DNA from: Trichostrongylus colubriformis
Lineage: Eukaryota > Nematoda > Chromadorea > Rhabditida > Trichostrongylidae
Assembly (NCBI GenBank): GCA_963978905.1
Contig: CAXBUJ010000043.1
Span: 1 to 64,000, forward strand
DNA: 64,000 nt
Direction of reading: 5' to 3'
Both the position numbers and the translations under genes were made by a program. The first letter of the stretch is position 1; the number at the start of each line of letters is the position of its first letter. The notes below the pieces were generated by a model that saw only the letters and a program-made list of their open reading frames with translations, had not been told where the DNA came from and ran no database searches. Below, in pieces: positions 1 through 9,362 of this stretch.

Positions 1-1
1 G

Positions 2-800
2 ATTGAAGGATCTACGCAGGAGTCTTTATTAGCACTGTTTCGGCACGCCATTTTCTCTCTCTGCGATCGGGTTAGTCTGCTTGGATTGGCGATTCAAACA
101 GCTCTTATCTCCCAGCCAACCATTACCATTCGTCGTCTCATGGGTCGCCAGGACGTATCAGCCACATACCTGGGAAACGGCCTTACTCAAGTGCGTAAAT
201 GCATCCCGGTTCCAGCGGCGAGCTGGCACTTTATCGGTTTTAATACTACTTGTTATTCGCAGCCTATGATAGGCATCTCCCTTTCCTCCGGCAGCACTCA
301 CCAAGCGTTCCTTAATGTCGACACTGCCGTTATTGAAAATACTGCCCGGGAGGTACCCTGTCATTCAGTGACGTACTTCTACGTCTCCGACGGCATAAGG
401 ATCGCTCGCATCGACGCCTTTTCAGGCAAGACCTTTTCTGTCCCGCCCCACATGGTCAACACCTTTAACGCCCTCGCGACTCCCATTTGGCTTAACACCT
501 CTCTGCCCCTAACCATTTTCCACAACCTGGTCATCACAAATCTCAGCGAGATTGTGGATGGTCCCCGTCTGCAAGAATTTGGCAGGGCTCTGGCACAACA
601 ACGTATTGAGGAACATATTAAGGAACTGCAGAACAGAGAAACCCCGTTCACTAACCCTTCGCGGCCTCCATCCTTCTCAATCTGGTCACTGCTGGGCAAT
701 TGGACCCTGTTTGACATATGGGTCTCGCTGTGCGGATGCGTAGTTTCATTACGAGTGCTTCGTTACCTGCTGCGCGCGTACATTAAACGGGAGGGTCTTG
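2..800 (+). other. Envelope-glycoprotein-like segment fused in frame upstream of protease
   Basis: About 260 codons precede the protease. They contain isolated cysteines (codons at 203, 251 and 359), several N-glycosylation sequons (NTT, NTS, NLS, NWT), a charged helical stretch near 580-640, then a hydrophobic segment (FDIWVSLCGCVVSL) followed by basic residues. This reads as the C-terminal ectodomain, membrane anchor and cytoplasmic tail of a viral-type glycoprotein. I cannot assign it to a glycoprotein class. Alternatives are an unusual Gag or a spacer. No gag-type zinc knuckle is seen. The position N-terminal to protease is unusual, since env normally follows integrase. Confidence 0.45.
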
Positions 801-3800
801 GTCCGTTTCGTCCCGCGAGAGCAGAGGGGGGCCAGGGCGGTCTCCCAGCCGTAATTTCCTCCAACCCGGTAGCTTCAACCGCTACGCCCATGGGAGCACT
901 CCCCTTGCCCGAACTAGGAGTAACCCCACTGAGCAAACTGGTCATTGATGCACAGTCGGTTTGGCCGCCACGGGCTTCACTTGCACCGGCGAATGTTCTT
1001 GCTTTGGACACAGCACCCTTCTTTATCGCCCAAATCCCCGTCAGAGTCAATGATGTTGAGATGCTGGCGCTCATCGACACTGGTGCCGCCATCACCGTCA
1101 GTAGTAGTACTGTTACAGACCTGATAGGAGTATTTCGTCTGAACCCCTCTCGCATTCGGTCGGCGGTGGGTATGGCGGGGATCCCCGTCCCTATCGTAGG
1201 AACCGCCACTCTACGCATACGAGTCGGCTCCACTTCGTTAGCGCACATGGTGTACTTCACCAATGGGTCATGCATTCCTCGCCGCGTGGATAAATACAAT
1301 ATCATCTTCGGTAACGATCTCTTAGCCCGTCTGCCTGCGTGGCGCATTAACTACAGTCGCCGACGCTTTGCGGTGGGCCCGGACAGTGTCCCCATCCTTT
1401 CCCTTACGCCGCCGTTGTGCGGTGGGGAGTCGCCGGGTAAAGACATTAAAATCCGCGCGGCGCAAACGTCGGTTATACCGGCCCGGTCGGAGGCCTTCGT
1501 TTGCTGTTACATCGCGTCCCCTACAGCTCTCTCTGGCCCCGTAATGCTGACAACTCAATCGGCTGCTGTCTACAGTAAACACCTCTTCGTAGCGCCTGCC
1601 GTTGTCCAGGCAGAACGTGCTGTCTTACTGATCACGAACCCCTCGTCCCAGCCGGAGGTTTTGTACGCCAGACAACAAATTGGTACAGCGGTTCCCCTTA
1701 TCACAGACGACCACGGGAATTTGTCGGAGCTCTTCTTCCGCGTCAAGGAGCCTGTGGGTGATTCGTCTCCCACAGTAGCGGTCACGGACCGCGAAACCAC
1801 AGTTTCTCAGCCGACACTAAACGTTGATTTATCTCAGTGCGAAGTCACCGACGCCGAGAAAATTCAACTTCACCAATTATTTTTCGAATTTCGCGATCGC
1901 ATTTCGCAATCGAGTTATGATCTCGGATCGTATACCCACACCCTGGTCAATATTAAGACCACCACTAATGCCCCTCCGACCCGGTTTCGGCCCCCTCGCA
2001 TTCCTGTCAAGTTCCAGAAGGAGCTAGATGACCATATCAACAAGTTGCTCAAAGCAGGCCGCATCGTCGAAAGCGATACACCTTGGGTCCATAACACCGT
2101 TTTGGTAAAAAAGCGTGACGGTTCGCTTCGGATATGTTTGGATTTTCGCCCACTGAATGAAGTGACCATCCCAGACCATTACCCCCTTCCTCGCATAGAC
2201 GATCTACTCGTGAAAGTAGCTGGGAATAAGTACTACACCACGCTGGACCTCGCCTCAGGCTATATGCAGCTGCTTATGTCGCCCGAGAGCCAGGAAAAGT
2301 GCGGGTGGGCCACCCACCGCGGTATATATCAGTTCGTGTACCTGCCTTTCGGGCTACGTAATGCAGGAGCATATTTTTGCAGGGCTATGTCCCGCATCTT
2401 GTCAGGCCTTGAGGACACTTGCTTGGCGTACATTGACGATATCATCATCTTCAATAAGACCTTTGATGATCACTTGCGAGCTCTTCGAAATGTGTTTGAG
2501 CGGTTCAGGATTTTTAACATCAAAACCTCGGGTAAAAAGCTTACAGAAATCGCGCGATCCAGAATCACGTTTTTGGGTCACGAAATATCACACAGCACCT
2601 ATTGTCCAGCAGACCGCAATGTCCGAGCGCTAAAGGAGTTTCCGACACCGACAACAGCCAAAGAAGTTAAAAGATTTATTGGCATGGCCAATTTTTTTCG
2701 ACGTTTCATTCGCAATTTCGCAGGGTTAGCAGCCCCACTTTATGAACTCACGAAGGAAAACGCGAAGTTCGTATGGGGCGAACGTCAACAGGAGGCTTTT
2801 CTTGCATTACGTGATTGCCTCATGAGCAAGCCGTGCTTAGCTTATCCTCGCGATCGGGAATTCATCCTTTGTACGGACGGGAGTTCCTTGGCGGTCGGCG
2901 CAGGCCTCTTTCAAACGGCAACTGATGATAGTACTAGGTTAGTTGCAGTCGGCTATTTTAGTAAAGCGTTATCAGAGTCGCAAAGGCGCTGGAGCCCGAC
3001 GCACATAGAACTATTTGCGATGATAAGCGCCTTACGCTTTTTCCGAGCTACCATATACGGGAATCTCACGCGGATATTCTCTGACCATAAACCTTTGACC
3101 TTCCTTCTGAGACATAACAAGATCCACGATAATCTCGCCCGCTGGATCGTTGAGCTTCAGAGCTATAACATCACTATTGAGTATCTAAAAGGTTCCTCCA
3201 ATACAGTCGCCGATTGCCTTTCGCGAATCAGTCACCCTTCCTCTCAGTTCCAGGAGAACTCTCCTGAGAGTGATGATATTGTCGAGTTTCCGCGTTGCCT
3301 AACCGGCCTTCCTTTACCGGGACCCGAAAGTCCCCCGCTATTGCAGTACTCGCCTATCGCTATTCGCCCACATGATCTGGTGGTCGAGCAGCAGCAAGAC
3401 CAGCTATGCCGGAACGTCATTTACTTCCTTCACCATAAAGTCTTCAGCGCAGACGTGCCTGACGACAGTAAACCATCTTTGCTTCAAATCGCAGACCGAT
3501 GCCACATCAAACCAAACGGCTGTCTCTATTATCGACGCCCTTCTCCGGCCACCCCAGGTAACGCTCGGGATCAGATAGTAGTCCCCGAAAAGCTCAAGGA
3601 AGCGCTATTTCTGGCGTTTCATGAAAGCCCATCGGCCGGAGGACATTTCTTCTGGCGCAAAACCCTTGCAAAAATCTCGCGTAGGTACTATTGGCCGCAT
3701 ATGGCCGAGGACATTTACGCCCTATGTCGCACCTGCGACATTTGCCAACGGAAAAAGGCAGCCGCTCGCAACCGTGAAGACCTTCTACCAGTTGTCCCGG

Positions 3801-4852
3801 TGGCTATTTTCGATAAAGTGTACGTAGACCTTACTGGCCCTATGCATATTACAGAATCTGGTAATCGGTACATAATGGCCATGATCGACCACTTTTCAAA
3901 ATACGTGATCGCAGTGCCGCTTGCCGACTGCTCTTCGATAAGCATTGCACGCGCTCTGATGAACGAGTGCATCCTAAAATACGGGGTTATGACAGAACTC
4001 ATTTCCGACAATGCGTCTTATTTTCGGTCCGAAACGATCATGGAGCTGGGTAAACTACTTCGCGTGCACAGATATTTTTGTACACCCTACCACCACGAAG
4101 GAAATGGCGCTTGCGAACGTGTCTTTGCGACCTTTCAGCTCATGCTTCGATCGTACATTGGCACAGCTCAAACTGATTGGGATCAGTTTATTCCAGCATG
4201 TACTTTCATGTACAACACCTCCACCCATAATAGCACCTTGAATACCCCTTTTTTCTTGATGTTCGGGAGAGATCCCACTTTCAACGTAGATCTCATTATT
4301 CGCCACCACGAGGAGCGCCATGTTCCCTCCGACAGCACCGTGGAGCCCTACGTAGAGCGTCTATTACCGGTTCTCCATTCCGCTTGGCAATTCGCGTACC
4401 GCTTCAATATGAAACAACGTGAGCGCTATAAAGCACAATACGATAAAAGCCACTTATCACCATTGGAGGTTAAGGTTGGCGACAGGGTCTACCTCAGGAA
4501 CTTTACCCCTTCCCCCGGGCTATCCGCAAAACTGTGCATGCCGTGGCTTGGCCAGTTCCGGGTGATTTTAGTGGAGCACCCGCACGTGGTCATCGTCAGT
4601 ATTTCTTCTCCTGAGTCTCCCCCCAAAAAAGTTCATATGAACCAGGTCAAAAAATGCCATACTTTATCGGGACCAGTTTTTACGTCGCCCTGGCTTCCTG
4701 AACAAGAGGCGGTAGCGCTGGCTACCTGTCAGGCGGAAGATTACAGCCTCCCGGGCTACACACGGTCATCATCGCCTCCTAAAGACGCTAAGAAACAGGT
4801 CCCAACTCACCCTTACAACACTCGATTCAGAAAGCGAATGAACTCACTCTAA
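2..4852 (+). CDS. pol: Envelope-like / protease / RT / RNase H / integrase polyprotein (N-terminus outside window)
   Basis: The frame is open from the window edge, so a start near base 86 (a TTG) is not real. Bases 2-790 encode a glycoprotein-like segment with few cysteines, NxS/T sequons and a hydrophobic stretch near 712-775. A retropepsin follows with DTG at 1076-1084 and a flap-side FGNDLL motif near 1306-1323. RT has the LVKKRDGSLRICLDFR finger motif and YIDD at 2429-2440. RNase H has TDGSS near 2873-2887 and SDHKPL near 3080. Integrase has an HHCC zinc finger (about 3620-3750), catalytic Asp at 3827 and 4007 and Glu at 4115, giving exactly 35 intervening residues, and a GPY/F-like PWLGQF end. 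All catalytic residues are present, so the enzyme set looks competent. Gag is not seen; it must be upstream or absent. Confidence 0.9.
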   Translation: MEGSTQESLLALFRHAIFSLCDRVSLLGLAIQTALISQPTITIRRLMGRQDVSATYLGNGLTQVRKCIPVPAASWHFIGFNTTCYSQPMIGISLSSGSTHQAFLNVDTAVIENTAREVPCHSVTYFYVSDGIRIARIDAFSGKTFSVPPHMVNTFNALATPIWLNTSLPLTIFHNLVITNLSEIVDGPRLQEFGRALAQQRIEEHIKELQNRETPFTNPSRPPSFSIWSLLGNWTLFDIWVSLCGCVVSLRVLRYLLRAYIKREGLGPFRPARAEGGQGGLPAVISSNPVASTATPMGALPLPELGVTPLSKLVIDAQSVWPPRASLAPANVLALDTAPFFIAQIPVRVNDVEMLALIDTGAAITVSSSTVTDLIGVFRLNPSRIRSAVGMAGIPVPIVGTATLRIRVGSTSLAHMVYFTNGSCIPRRVDKYNIIFGNDLLARLPAWRINYSRRRFAVGPDSVPILSLTPPLCGGESPGKDIKIRAAQTSVIPARSEAFVCCYIASPTALSGPVMLTTQSAAVYSKHLFVAPAVVQAERAVLLITNPSSQPEVLYARQQIGTAVPLITDDHGNLSELFFRVKEPVGDSSPTVAVTDRETTVSQPTLNVDLSQCEVTDAEKIQLHQLFFEFRDRISQSSYDLGSYTHTLVNIKTTTNAPPTRFRPPRIPVKFQKELDDHINKLLKAGRIVESDTPWVHNTVLVKKRDGSLRICLDFRPLNEVTIPDHYPLPRIDDLLVKVAGNKYYTTLDLASGYMQLLMSPESQEKCGWATHRGIYQFVYLPFGLRNAGAYFCRAMSRILSGLEDTCLAYIDDIIIFNKTFDDHLRALRNVFERFRIFNIKTSGKKLTEIARSRITFLGHEISHSTYCPADRNVRALKEFPTPTTAKEVKRFIGMANFFRRFIRNFAGLAAPLYELTKENAKFVWGERQQEAFLALRDCLMSKPCLAYPRDREFILCTDGSSLAVGAGLFQTATDDSTRLVAVGYFSKALSESQRRWSPTHIELFAMISALRFFRATIYGNLTRIFSDHKPLTFLLRHNKIHDNLARWIVELQSYNITIEYLKGSSNTVADCLSRISHPSSQFQENSPESDDIVEFPRCLTGLPLPGPESPPLLQYSPIAIRPHDLVVEQQQDQLCRNVIYFLHHKVFSADVPDDSKPSLLQIADRCHIKPNGCLYYRRPSPATPGNARDQIVVPEKLKEALFLAFHESPSAGGHFFWRKTLAKISRRYYWPHMAEDIYALCRTCDICQRKKAAARNREDLLPVVPVAIFDKVYVDLTGPMHITESGNRYIMAMIDHFSKYVIAVPLADCSSISIARALMNECILKYGVMTELISDNASYFRSETIMELGKLLRVHRYFCTPYHHEGNGACERVFATFQLMLRSYIGTAQTDWDQFIPACTFMYNTSTHNSTLNTPFFLMFGRDPTFNVDLIIRHHEERHVPSDSTVEPYVERLLPVLHSAWQFAYRFNMKQRERYKAQYDKSHLSPLEVKVGDRVYLRNFTPSPGLSAKLCMPWLGQFRVILVEHPHVVIVSISSPESPPKKVHMNQVKKCHTLSGPVFTSPWLPEQEAVALATCQAEDYSLPGYTRSSSPPKDAKKQVPTHPYNTRFRKRMNSL

Positions 4853-5004
4853 ACGATACGCAAAAAGTTCCTTTTGTACATTACCTCCCCGCCATATCTC
4901 GACCACATTCATAGTTTTCCAGTGGACTCGATTTTTGGCTCCATATTGATTCCGTCGGAAGCCGCAAGGTTCACTGATGTGCCTCATTTCAGAGAGTGTT
5001 CGCC
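4853..5004 (+). promoter_or_regulatory. Inter-ORF spacer with a candidate splice acceptor
   Basis: The 152 bases between the pol stop and the helicase ATG contain a nematode-style acceptor (CATTTCAG, ending 4992) 12 bases upstream of the ATG at 5005. The two ORFs are in different frames, so ribosomal readthrough alone would not express the helicase. The acceptor suggests cis-splicing from a leader donor, as for retroviral env mRNAs, or SL trans-splicing. This is inference from one site. Confidence 0.45.
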
Positions 5005-8000
5005 ATGTCCGACCATGATCATGTGGAGGCCACTGAGGTCGATGGCGGTGATCAGTCAACAACAACGGAATCAGGTACCGGAGTGAGCTCCTTTTTACAA
5101 CCTCTTGGTCATACCTTGGCCGACTCAACAGTTAGTGTGCCTCTGTTATCTTCAGGTCATACTCTGGCCGATTCCCCGATGACGGGCACGTCCGATTCCA
5201 CGCACACCAACTCTCTTTTGAAAACACCAGATTCGCATTCGGGCACTAGTGACCAGGATACTTCACGAGGTTCGTCACTGTTGGCAGAATCCCCGAGCAA
5301 TGGTGAGGACTGGGCCCCGGCCCCTTCCCCAATGGATACCACGGAGTACGGCTCACCACAACCCCTTCCTGGTCCTCAGCCGCTACCATCGTTGGGCACC
5401 GTAGCATCGGCGGCAGCTCCCGCTATTCATCGGCCGTGCTCTCCACCATTATGGGCCACAGCCAGCGCCGCTTCTCGCCGACGATCGCACCATCTGCGGT
5501 TCTTCAGCGTCGCTTCGGCCTCGCAACCCCTACGAGGTGCCCGCTCTTTTGGTCGGGGTACTCGAAACGCTCCACAGCCAGCCCTTGGTTCTTCTCGGAC
5601 CTCTAATGCGCGGACCCGTGGAGGACGATCGTCAGGTATAAGAGGACCATCGAGACAGGAGTTCAGCTCTTCGAGGAAAGAAGACTGGCGTGACTGGAAC
5701 CTTGATCTTCCGGAGGTAACCCCCGAAGGGTACACACATTACCTGGCACACCTGCACCCATGGGCCCCGTTAGTCCGCCCACGTCGACCCCGGTATGCGA
5801 ATATACCGGATGACTGTGTCACAAGTGAGCTGCCAGAGGATAAGTATCGGCCGATTCCCCCAGCCGCCTATGAGGCCGCCCGTTGGGTCAGGTCACTCTT
5901 CCCTAATTTCATCAAAGACCCGCCTAGCCCCTCTAATAAAATCCCTATCATGGAGCTGCAGACACTAGAGGCCGCGATTCACTTCCGGGAAGAGTCTCTG
6001 TCAGTAATTCATGACACATTGAGCGGTCGCTATCAGGAACCCGTGCGTGAGAACCCACAAACCCCGCTCAAGTTTTATTCTTCGACACTGGCCCCTCGTC
6101 CCAGCAACGTCTCCCAGCCGGTGCTATATCAAGTTGTCGCGGTAGGATACGGGAACGGCGTGTTACTAGAAGCTAAAGATTTCTTTGTCGTGGGGCCAGA
6201 CAGGCGTGATCTGCATTGCATCGTTTTAGACCAGTACGCCGTCGACGTAACCACGAACATGCGAGGTTTCGACCGGTCGTTGGTATCAGTTCAGGACTTG
6301 GTTTGGATTTATTCGGTAACACCTACACGAGCTGCACTCCAAAATCCCGCTTCTATCCTGGATCGTTCCCGTATCCCCAGGGCCACGGCCATGGACCCTT
6401 CATCCGTCTATTTTTTCCGGGCGGATCAGTTCGCATTTGTGACACCCCACGTGCAGCACCAAACCAGCTTTGGCATGGTGGTCCATCTCGTCACCCGCGC
6501 GGATCGTGTTACGAAATTTCTAGCGGTTTTCGAAGGAGCTCCGGAGGCCGCAGTCATCACTCCCTCCTTGTGCGACCGCGACCTTGAACCGGTCTATAAA
6601 TATTCGCTTATTCGCGCCGAGACCCGAGTCAACACGTCCTACGCTATGCGATTTTCGGAACCACCAGCCTCACAGCAAGCACGGGATGAGCTATGCCAGT
6701 TAGTACGTCGCTTCTTGCCTCTCAACTCACGAGAAGGAGTACTTCCCCTACGCGTAATGAATCTGCGCCCGGAGGATAAGGACTGGTTAACGGACCGCGT
6801 CAATAGCTTCACCTCCTATGCCACGGACACTGCACGAGCCAAACATAGAATGGGTCAACTCTTCAATGTCGCGTGTTCGACATTAGCCGCCTTAAACACC
6901 ATGTTTGACGACACAGCAGTTCATTGGGTTACCTGCACCCAGCCTCAGGGTACCATGTGTCCAGTCCGTCTTGACTTCATTTTGGAAGACATGGCACAAG
7001 AAGCTGGATGGAACAGGGGCCGACTCCTGGATTTCTGGCTTATGGGAGCGGATCACACTATAAAAATGCGCGTGGAGTCGGTGTTCTTCAACATGGACAG
7101 TAAACAACTGTCGATTCGGATCTCGGGGTTCACCTGGAACCATGAAGGGCTAACTAACCTCATAGCGAAACACGGACGTCATCTTCGGGGTGAACGAATA
7201 GTCGATGGCTATGTTCGTCTGGCTAAACCCCCCAAATCGGCAAGCCCGGCTAATGAGGCTATCTCCAGGATGTTACATATTGTCACACAAGTAGAAACCG
7301 GCACAAAGGGGCATCGCATTCTCGACCTCGTCTACCGTAATCCACCAGCCTTACCAGCAGCCCCTCGAGGTTCGCAAGCTCGATTTTCCATTCCGGATAC
7401 CTTCCGGCTCCGAAATCAGTGTATCTCTCTGACGTCAGATCAACGCACTTCACTGGAACTCGGGTTAGCAAACCACCCGATCGCGGAAATCCAAGCCGCG
7501 TTCGGTACCGGAAAGACCGTTCTGGGTGCGATTATAGCAGGACTCCTCGTTCAACACCAAAAAGGCCCCATAATTGTTACGGCGACAACCAATAATGCGG
7601 TCGCACATTTTGCATCAACGATGTTGGCGCTCGAGGAGTTCCGACAACTCCGACTTTTGCGATATATCTCGGAATCCGCCTTTCTGGACGAATCGCCTTC
7701 AACCACCGTTGATATTCATGAAGTTTTGAAATCACTTGGAGAAGAATTTGCTAGCACGTTGCGAGTCCACGACCGTGATCGGTGCGCCCGTTTCCGCAAA
7801 GGGCGACTGCTTTATGAACGCTACGCTAGGGATCCAGCCCACTCCATGGATATGACGGAGACGGAAATTGAAGAGTACATCTTAGCTGAGAAGGATGTGT
7901 CGGAATGCGTGAAAAAAGTAGTAAACATAATGTTCGATGTCCGCCCTCCAGATGTGCTCCTTTTGACAACTGCATCGCTTTTAAACACAACGGCAAAAGG

Positions 8001-8862
8001 CGGCATCTTCAGAAACCACCTAGCTGACCGTAAGATTATCATCATTGATGAGGCGTCACAGGTGCCCGAGCCTATCTTGGCATCGTTCATCACCCTATTC
8101 CCGGAGGCGCGCCAACTTTACATTGGAGATGTACATCAGATGCGTCCTTATGTGAAATGCCCCCACGAGGCGAATCCAGCACTGTTCGGCGGTCAAAGTG
8201 TAATGTCCATTCTCGCGCGGTCTCCCGCGGTACCAAAGGCGGCGCTAGTGACGACGTTCAGATGCCATCCCGCGCTTATTGAGTTGCCAAATATCCTCTC
8301 GTACGGAGGATCATTAATAAGCGGAGTGACAGCGAGCCAACGGCGCCTACTTCTCGACCGCGTAAGGTTCCCAAAAGCTGACCTACCGTTCGCTTTTATC
8401 GACATCAAGGGCACTTCCATGCAAGCACCCACCCACTCCTATCTCAATGAAGAAGAAGCCAGGACTTGCCTTACGCTGTTGGATCATCTGTTAGGATGCG
8501 GGCTCTTGCCGAGCCAATTATGTGTGGTCACCTTTTATCGAGAACAATTTCGACTGCTAGTCGATTTCGCTTCCGAACGGCAAGTCGAGATCGCGACAGT
8601 CGATTCGATTCAAGGTCGAGAAACGGAAGTAATCATCCTTCTGACGACTCGCACAAGTTTGGAGCCTGAGACCGCAGGATTTATAGACGATCTGCTACGT
8701 TTGAACGTTGCTATCACCCGTTCGAGGCAGGGTCAATTTATCCTAGGGCACGTGCCAACTCTGCGACCCCTACCCCACTGGGGACAAATTATAAGTTGGG
8801 CTGAAGGATCGGGAGCCATCGTCCCCTCGACCCAGCTGCGGGACCTCTTTTCTGCTCCTTGA
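5005..8862 (+). CDS. Retroelement-encoded UPF1-like superfamily 1 helicase (1285 aa)
   Basis: I chose the ATG at 5005; the frame is also open at a GTG at 4996. Residues 1-230 are Ser/Pro/Gly/Arg-rich and probably disordered, with a repeated GHTLADS and RGG-like basic patches. Residues about 230-800 form a large region I cannot assign, ending in a part that resembles UPF1-family accessory domains. The helicase core is complete: Q-motif-like SDQR, Walker A FGTGKT near residue 834, Walker B DEAS near 1015, motif III GDVHQ near 1042, an FRCHP motif, motif V DSIQGRE near 1200, and motif VI NVAITRSR near 1234. UPF1/DNA2-NAM7 proteins are ATP-driven 5'-3' RNA or DNA translocases. The ORF is intronless over 1286 codons and lies between integrase and the candidate 3' LTR, so it belongs to the element rather than the host. 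A role in reverse transcription, RNP remodelling or evasion of nonsense-mediated decay is speculation. Confidence 0.88.
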   Translation: MSDHDHVEATEVDGGDQSTTTESGTGVSSFLQPLGHTLADSTVSVPLLSSGHTLADSPMTGTSDSTHTNSLLKTPDSHSGTSDQDTSRGSSLLAESPSNGEDWAPAPSPMDTTEYGSPQPLPGPQPLPSLGTVASAAAPAIHRPCSPPLWATASAASRRRSHHLRFFSVASASQPLRGARSFGRGTRNAPQPALGSSRTSNARTRGGRSSGIRGPSRQEFSSSRKEDWRDWNLDLPEVTPEGYTHYLAHLHPWAPLVRPRRPRYANIPDDCVTSELPEDKYRPIPPAAYEAARWVRSLFPNFIKDPPSPSNKIPIMELQTLEAAIHFREESLSVIHDTLSGRYQEPVRENPQTPLKFYSSTLAPRPSNVSQPVLYQVVAVGYGNGVLLEAKDFFVVGPDRRDLHCIVLDQYAVDVTTNMRGFDRSLVSVQDLVWIYSVTPTRAALQNPASILDRSRIPRATAMDPSSVYFFRADQFAFVTPHVQHQTSFGMVVHLVTRADRVTKFLAVFEGAPEAAVITPSLCDRDLEPVYKYSLIRAETRVNTSYAMRFSEPPASQQARDELCQLVRRFLPLNSREGVLPLRVMNLRPEDKDWLTDRVNSFTSYATDTARAKHRMGQLFNVACSTLAALNTMFDDTAVHWVTCTQPQGTMCPVRLDFILEDMAQEAGWNRGRLLDFWLMGADHTIKMRVESVFFNMDSKQLSIRISGFTWNHEGLTNLIAKHGRHLRGERIVDGYVRLAKPPKSASPANEAISRMLHIVTQVETGTKGHRILDLVYRNPPALPAAPRGSQARFSIPDTFRLRNQCISLTSDQRTSLELGLANHPIAEIQAAFGTGKTVLGAIIAGLLVQHQKGPIIVTATTNNAVAHFASTMLALEEFRQLRLLRYISESAFLDESPSTTVDIHEVLKSLGEEFASTLRVHDRDRCARFRKGRLLYERYARDPAHSMDMTETEIEEYILAEKDVSECVKKVVNIMFDVRPPDVLLLTTASLLNTTAKGGIFRNHLADRKIIIIDEASQVPEPILASFITLFPEARQLYIGDVHQMRPYVKCPHEANPALFGGQSVMSILARSPAVPKAALVTTFRCHPALIELPNILSYGGSLISGVTASQRRLLLDRVRFPKADLPFAFIDIKGTSMQAPTHSYLNEEEARTCLTLLDHLLGCGLLPSQLCVVTFYREQFRLLVDFASERQVEIATVDSIQGRETEVIILLTTRTSLEPETAGFIDDLLRLNVAITRSRQGQFILGHVPTLRPLPHWGQIISWAEGSGAIVPSTQLRDLFSAP

Positions 8863-8914
8863 GAAAAAAAAACAACAAAAAAAAATTAAAAAAAAAAGGA
8901 ATCACTGCAACTTT
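8863..8914 (+). promoter_or_regulatory. A-rich/polypurine tract before candidate 3' LTR
   Basis: Directly after the helicase stop is a run of A-rich sequence ending in AAAAAAAGGAATC. In LTR elements a purine tract at this place primes plus-strand DNA synthesis. The tract is only weakly G-containing, so its exact extent is uncertain. Confidence 0.45.
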
Positions 8915-9362
8915 TGTAAGCCATCCTTCTCCTTACTTCCTCCCACTCTCCCACCCATCCAAGACTAACCCCCGCCCTCGCCGGTACCTGCTCTGCTACA
9001 CCGTCGCTCTCCGCTCAACAGCCGCAGGTTTCTACTCCAGTTTTGTTACACAACAGAGGTAAGTACTCGAGTCCGGGACGGACTTTTTGCGATAGGGGAG
9101 GTGTAAGTGATGAAAAAGTTTTCTTAAGGCTCAAATCGATTCATTGTGTATTTCTCAGCTATTCTAGATGCCGAGAGCCGATATGGCGGAGGGGAATGGC
9201 AGCAAGGAAGGGGCAATCATGAAGGAGCGGCACCGACGCCCGGCGGGGTTGGATAGCGACTCCGGCTGTTGTTGCATCTCTTGTATATTCTCGAATCATT
9301 CTTGGCTTCTGCACAATAAATCGTTTTGTTATGCTTCTTCGCGCACGCTGCCTTTGTCAACA
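8915..9362 (+). repeat. Candidate 3' LTR (TGT...ACA, about 448 bp)
   Basis: The stretch starts TGTAAG just after the purine tract, ends GTCAACA, and carries AATAAA at 9315-9320 about 45 bases before the proposed end, as expected for R/U5. It also contains a strong splice donor (GAGGTAAGT, intron base 9060) and a TTTCTCAG acceptor near 9158. The matching 5' LTR is outside the window, so the boundaries cannot be verified here. A small ORF at 9168-9470 overlaps it and is probably not a gene. Confidence 0.4.

Larger units (their letters stand above)
1..9362 (+). mobile_element. Ty3-like LTR retroelement with helicase ORF (5' end outside window)
   Basis: Seen: two long ORFs on the plus strand (frame open from base 2 to 4852, then 5005-8862), a purine/A-rich tract, and a candidate 3' LTR. 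Domain order is envelope-like segment, aspartic protease, RT, RNase H, integrase, then SF1 helicase. RT-RH-IN order and a D,D35E integrase are typical of Ty3/gypsy elements. The 5' LTR, leader and any gag lie upstream of the window. No frameshift or stop interrupts about 8.8 kb of coding sequence, unlike every other transposon here, so this copy looks young. Composition is visibly GC-richer than the flanking introns and repeats. It lies just upstream of remains of a ZSWIM8-like gene. The 3' boundary is inferred from TGT...ACA ends and is uncertain. Confidence 0.85.

Noticed and set aside
86..88. Start codon of the pol polyprotein at 86
   Set aside because: It is a TTG and the frame is open upstream to base 2, so the true start is outside the window.
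763..1347. 194-codon minus-strand ORF opposite the protease
   Set aside because: Shadow of the pol frame in GC-rich sequence; no independent signals.
4996..4998. GTG start for the helicase
   Set aside because: Eukaryotic translation is expected to use the ATG at 5005; no sign favours GTG.
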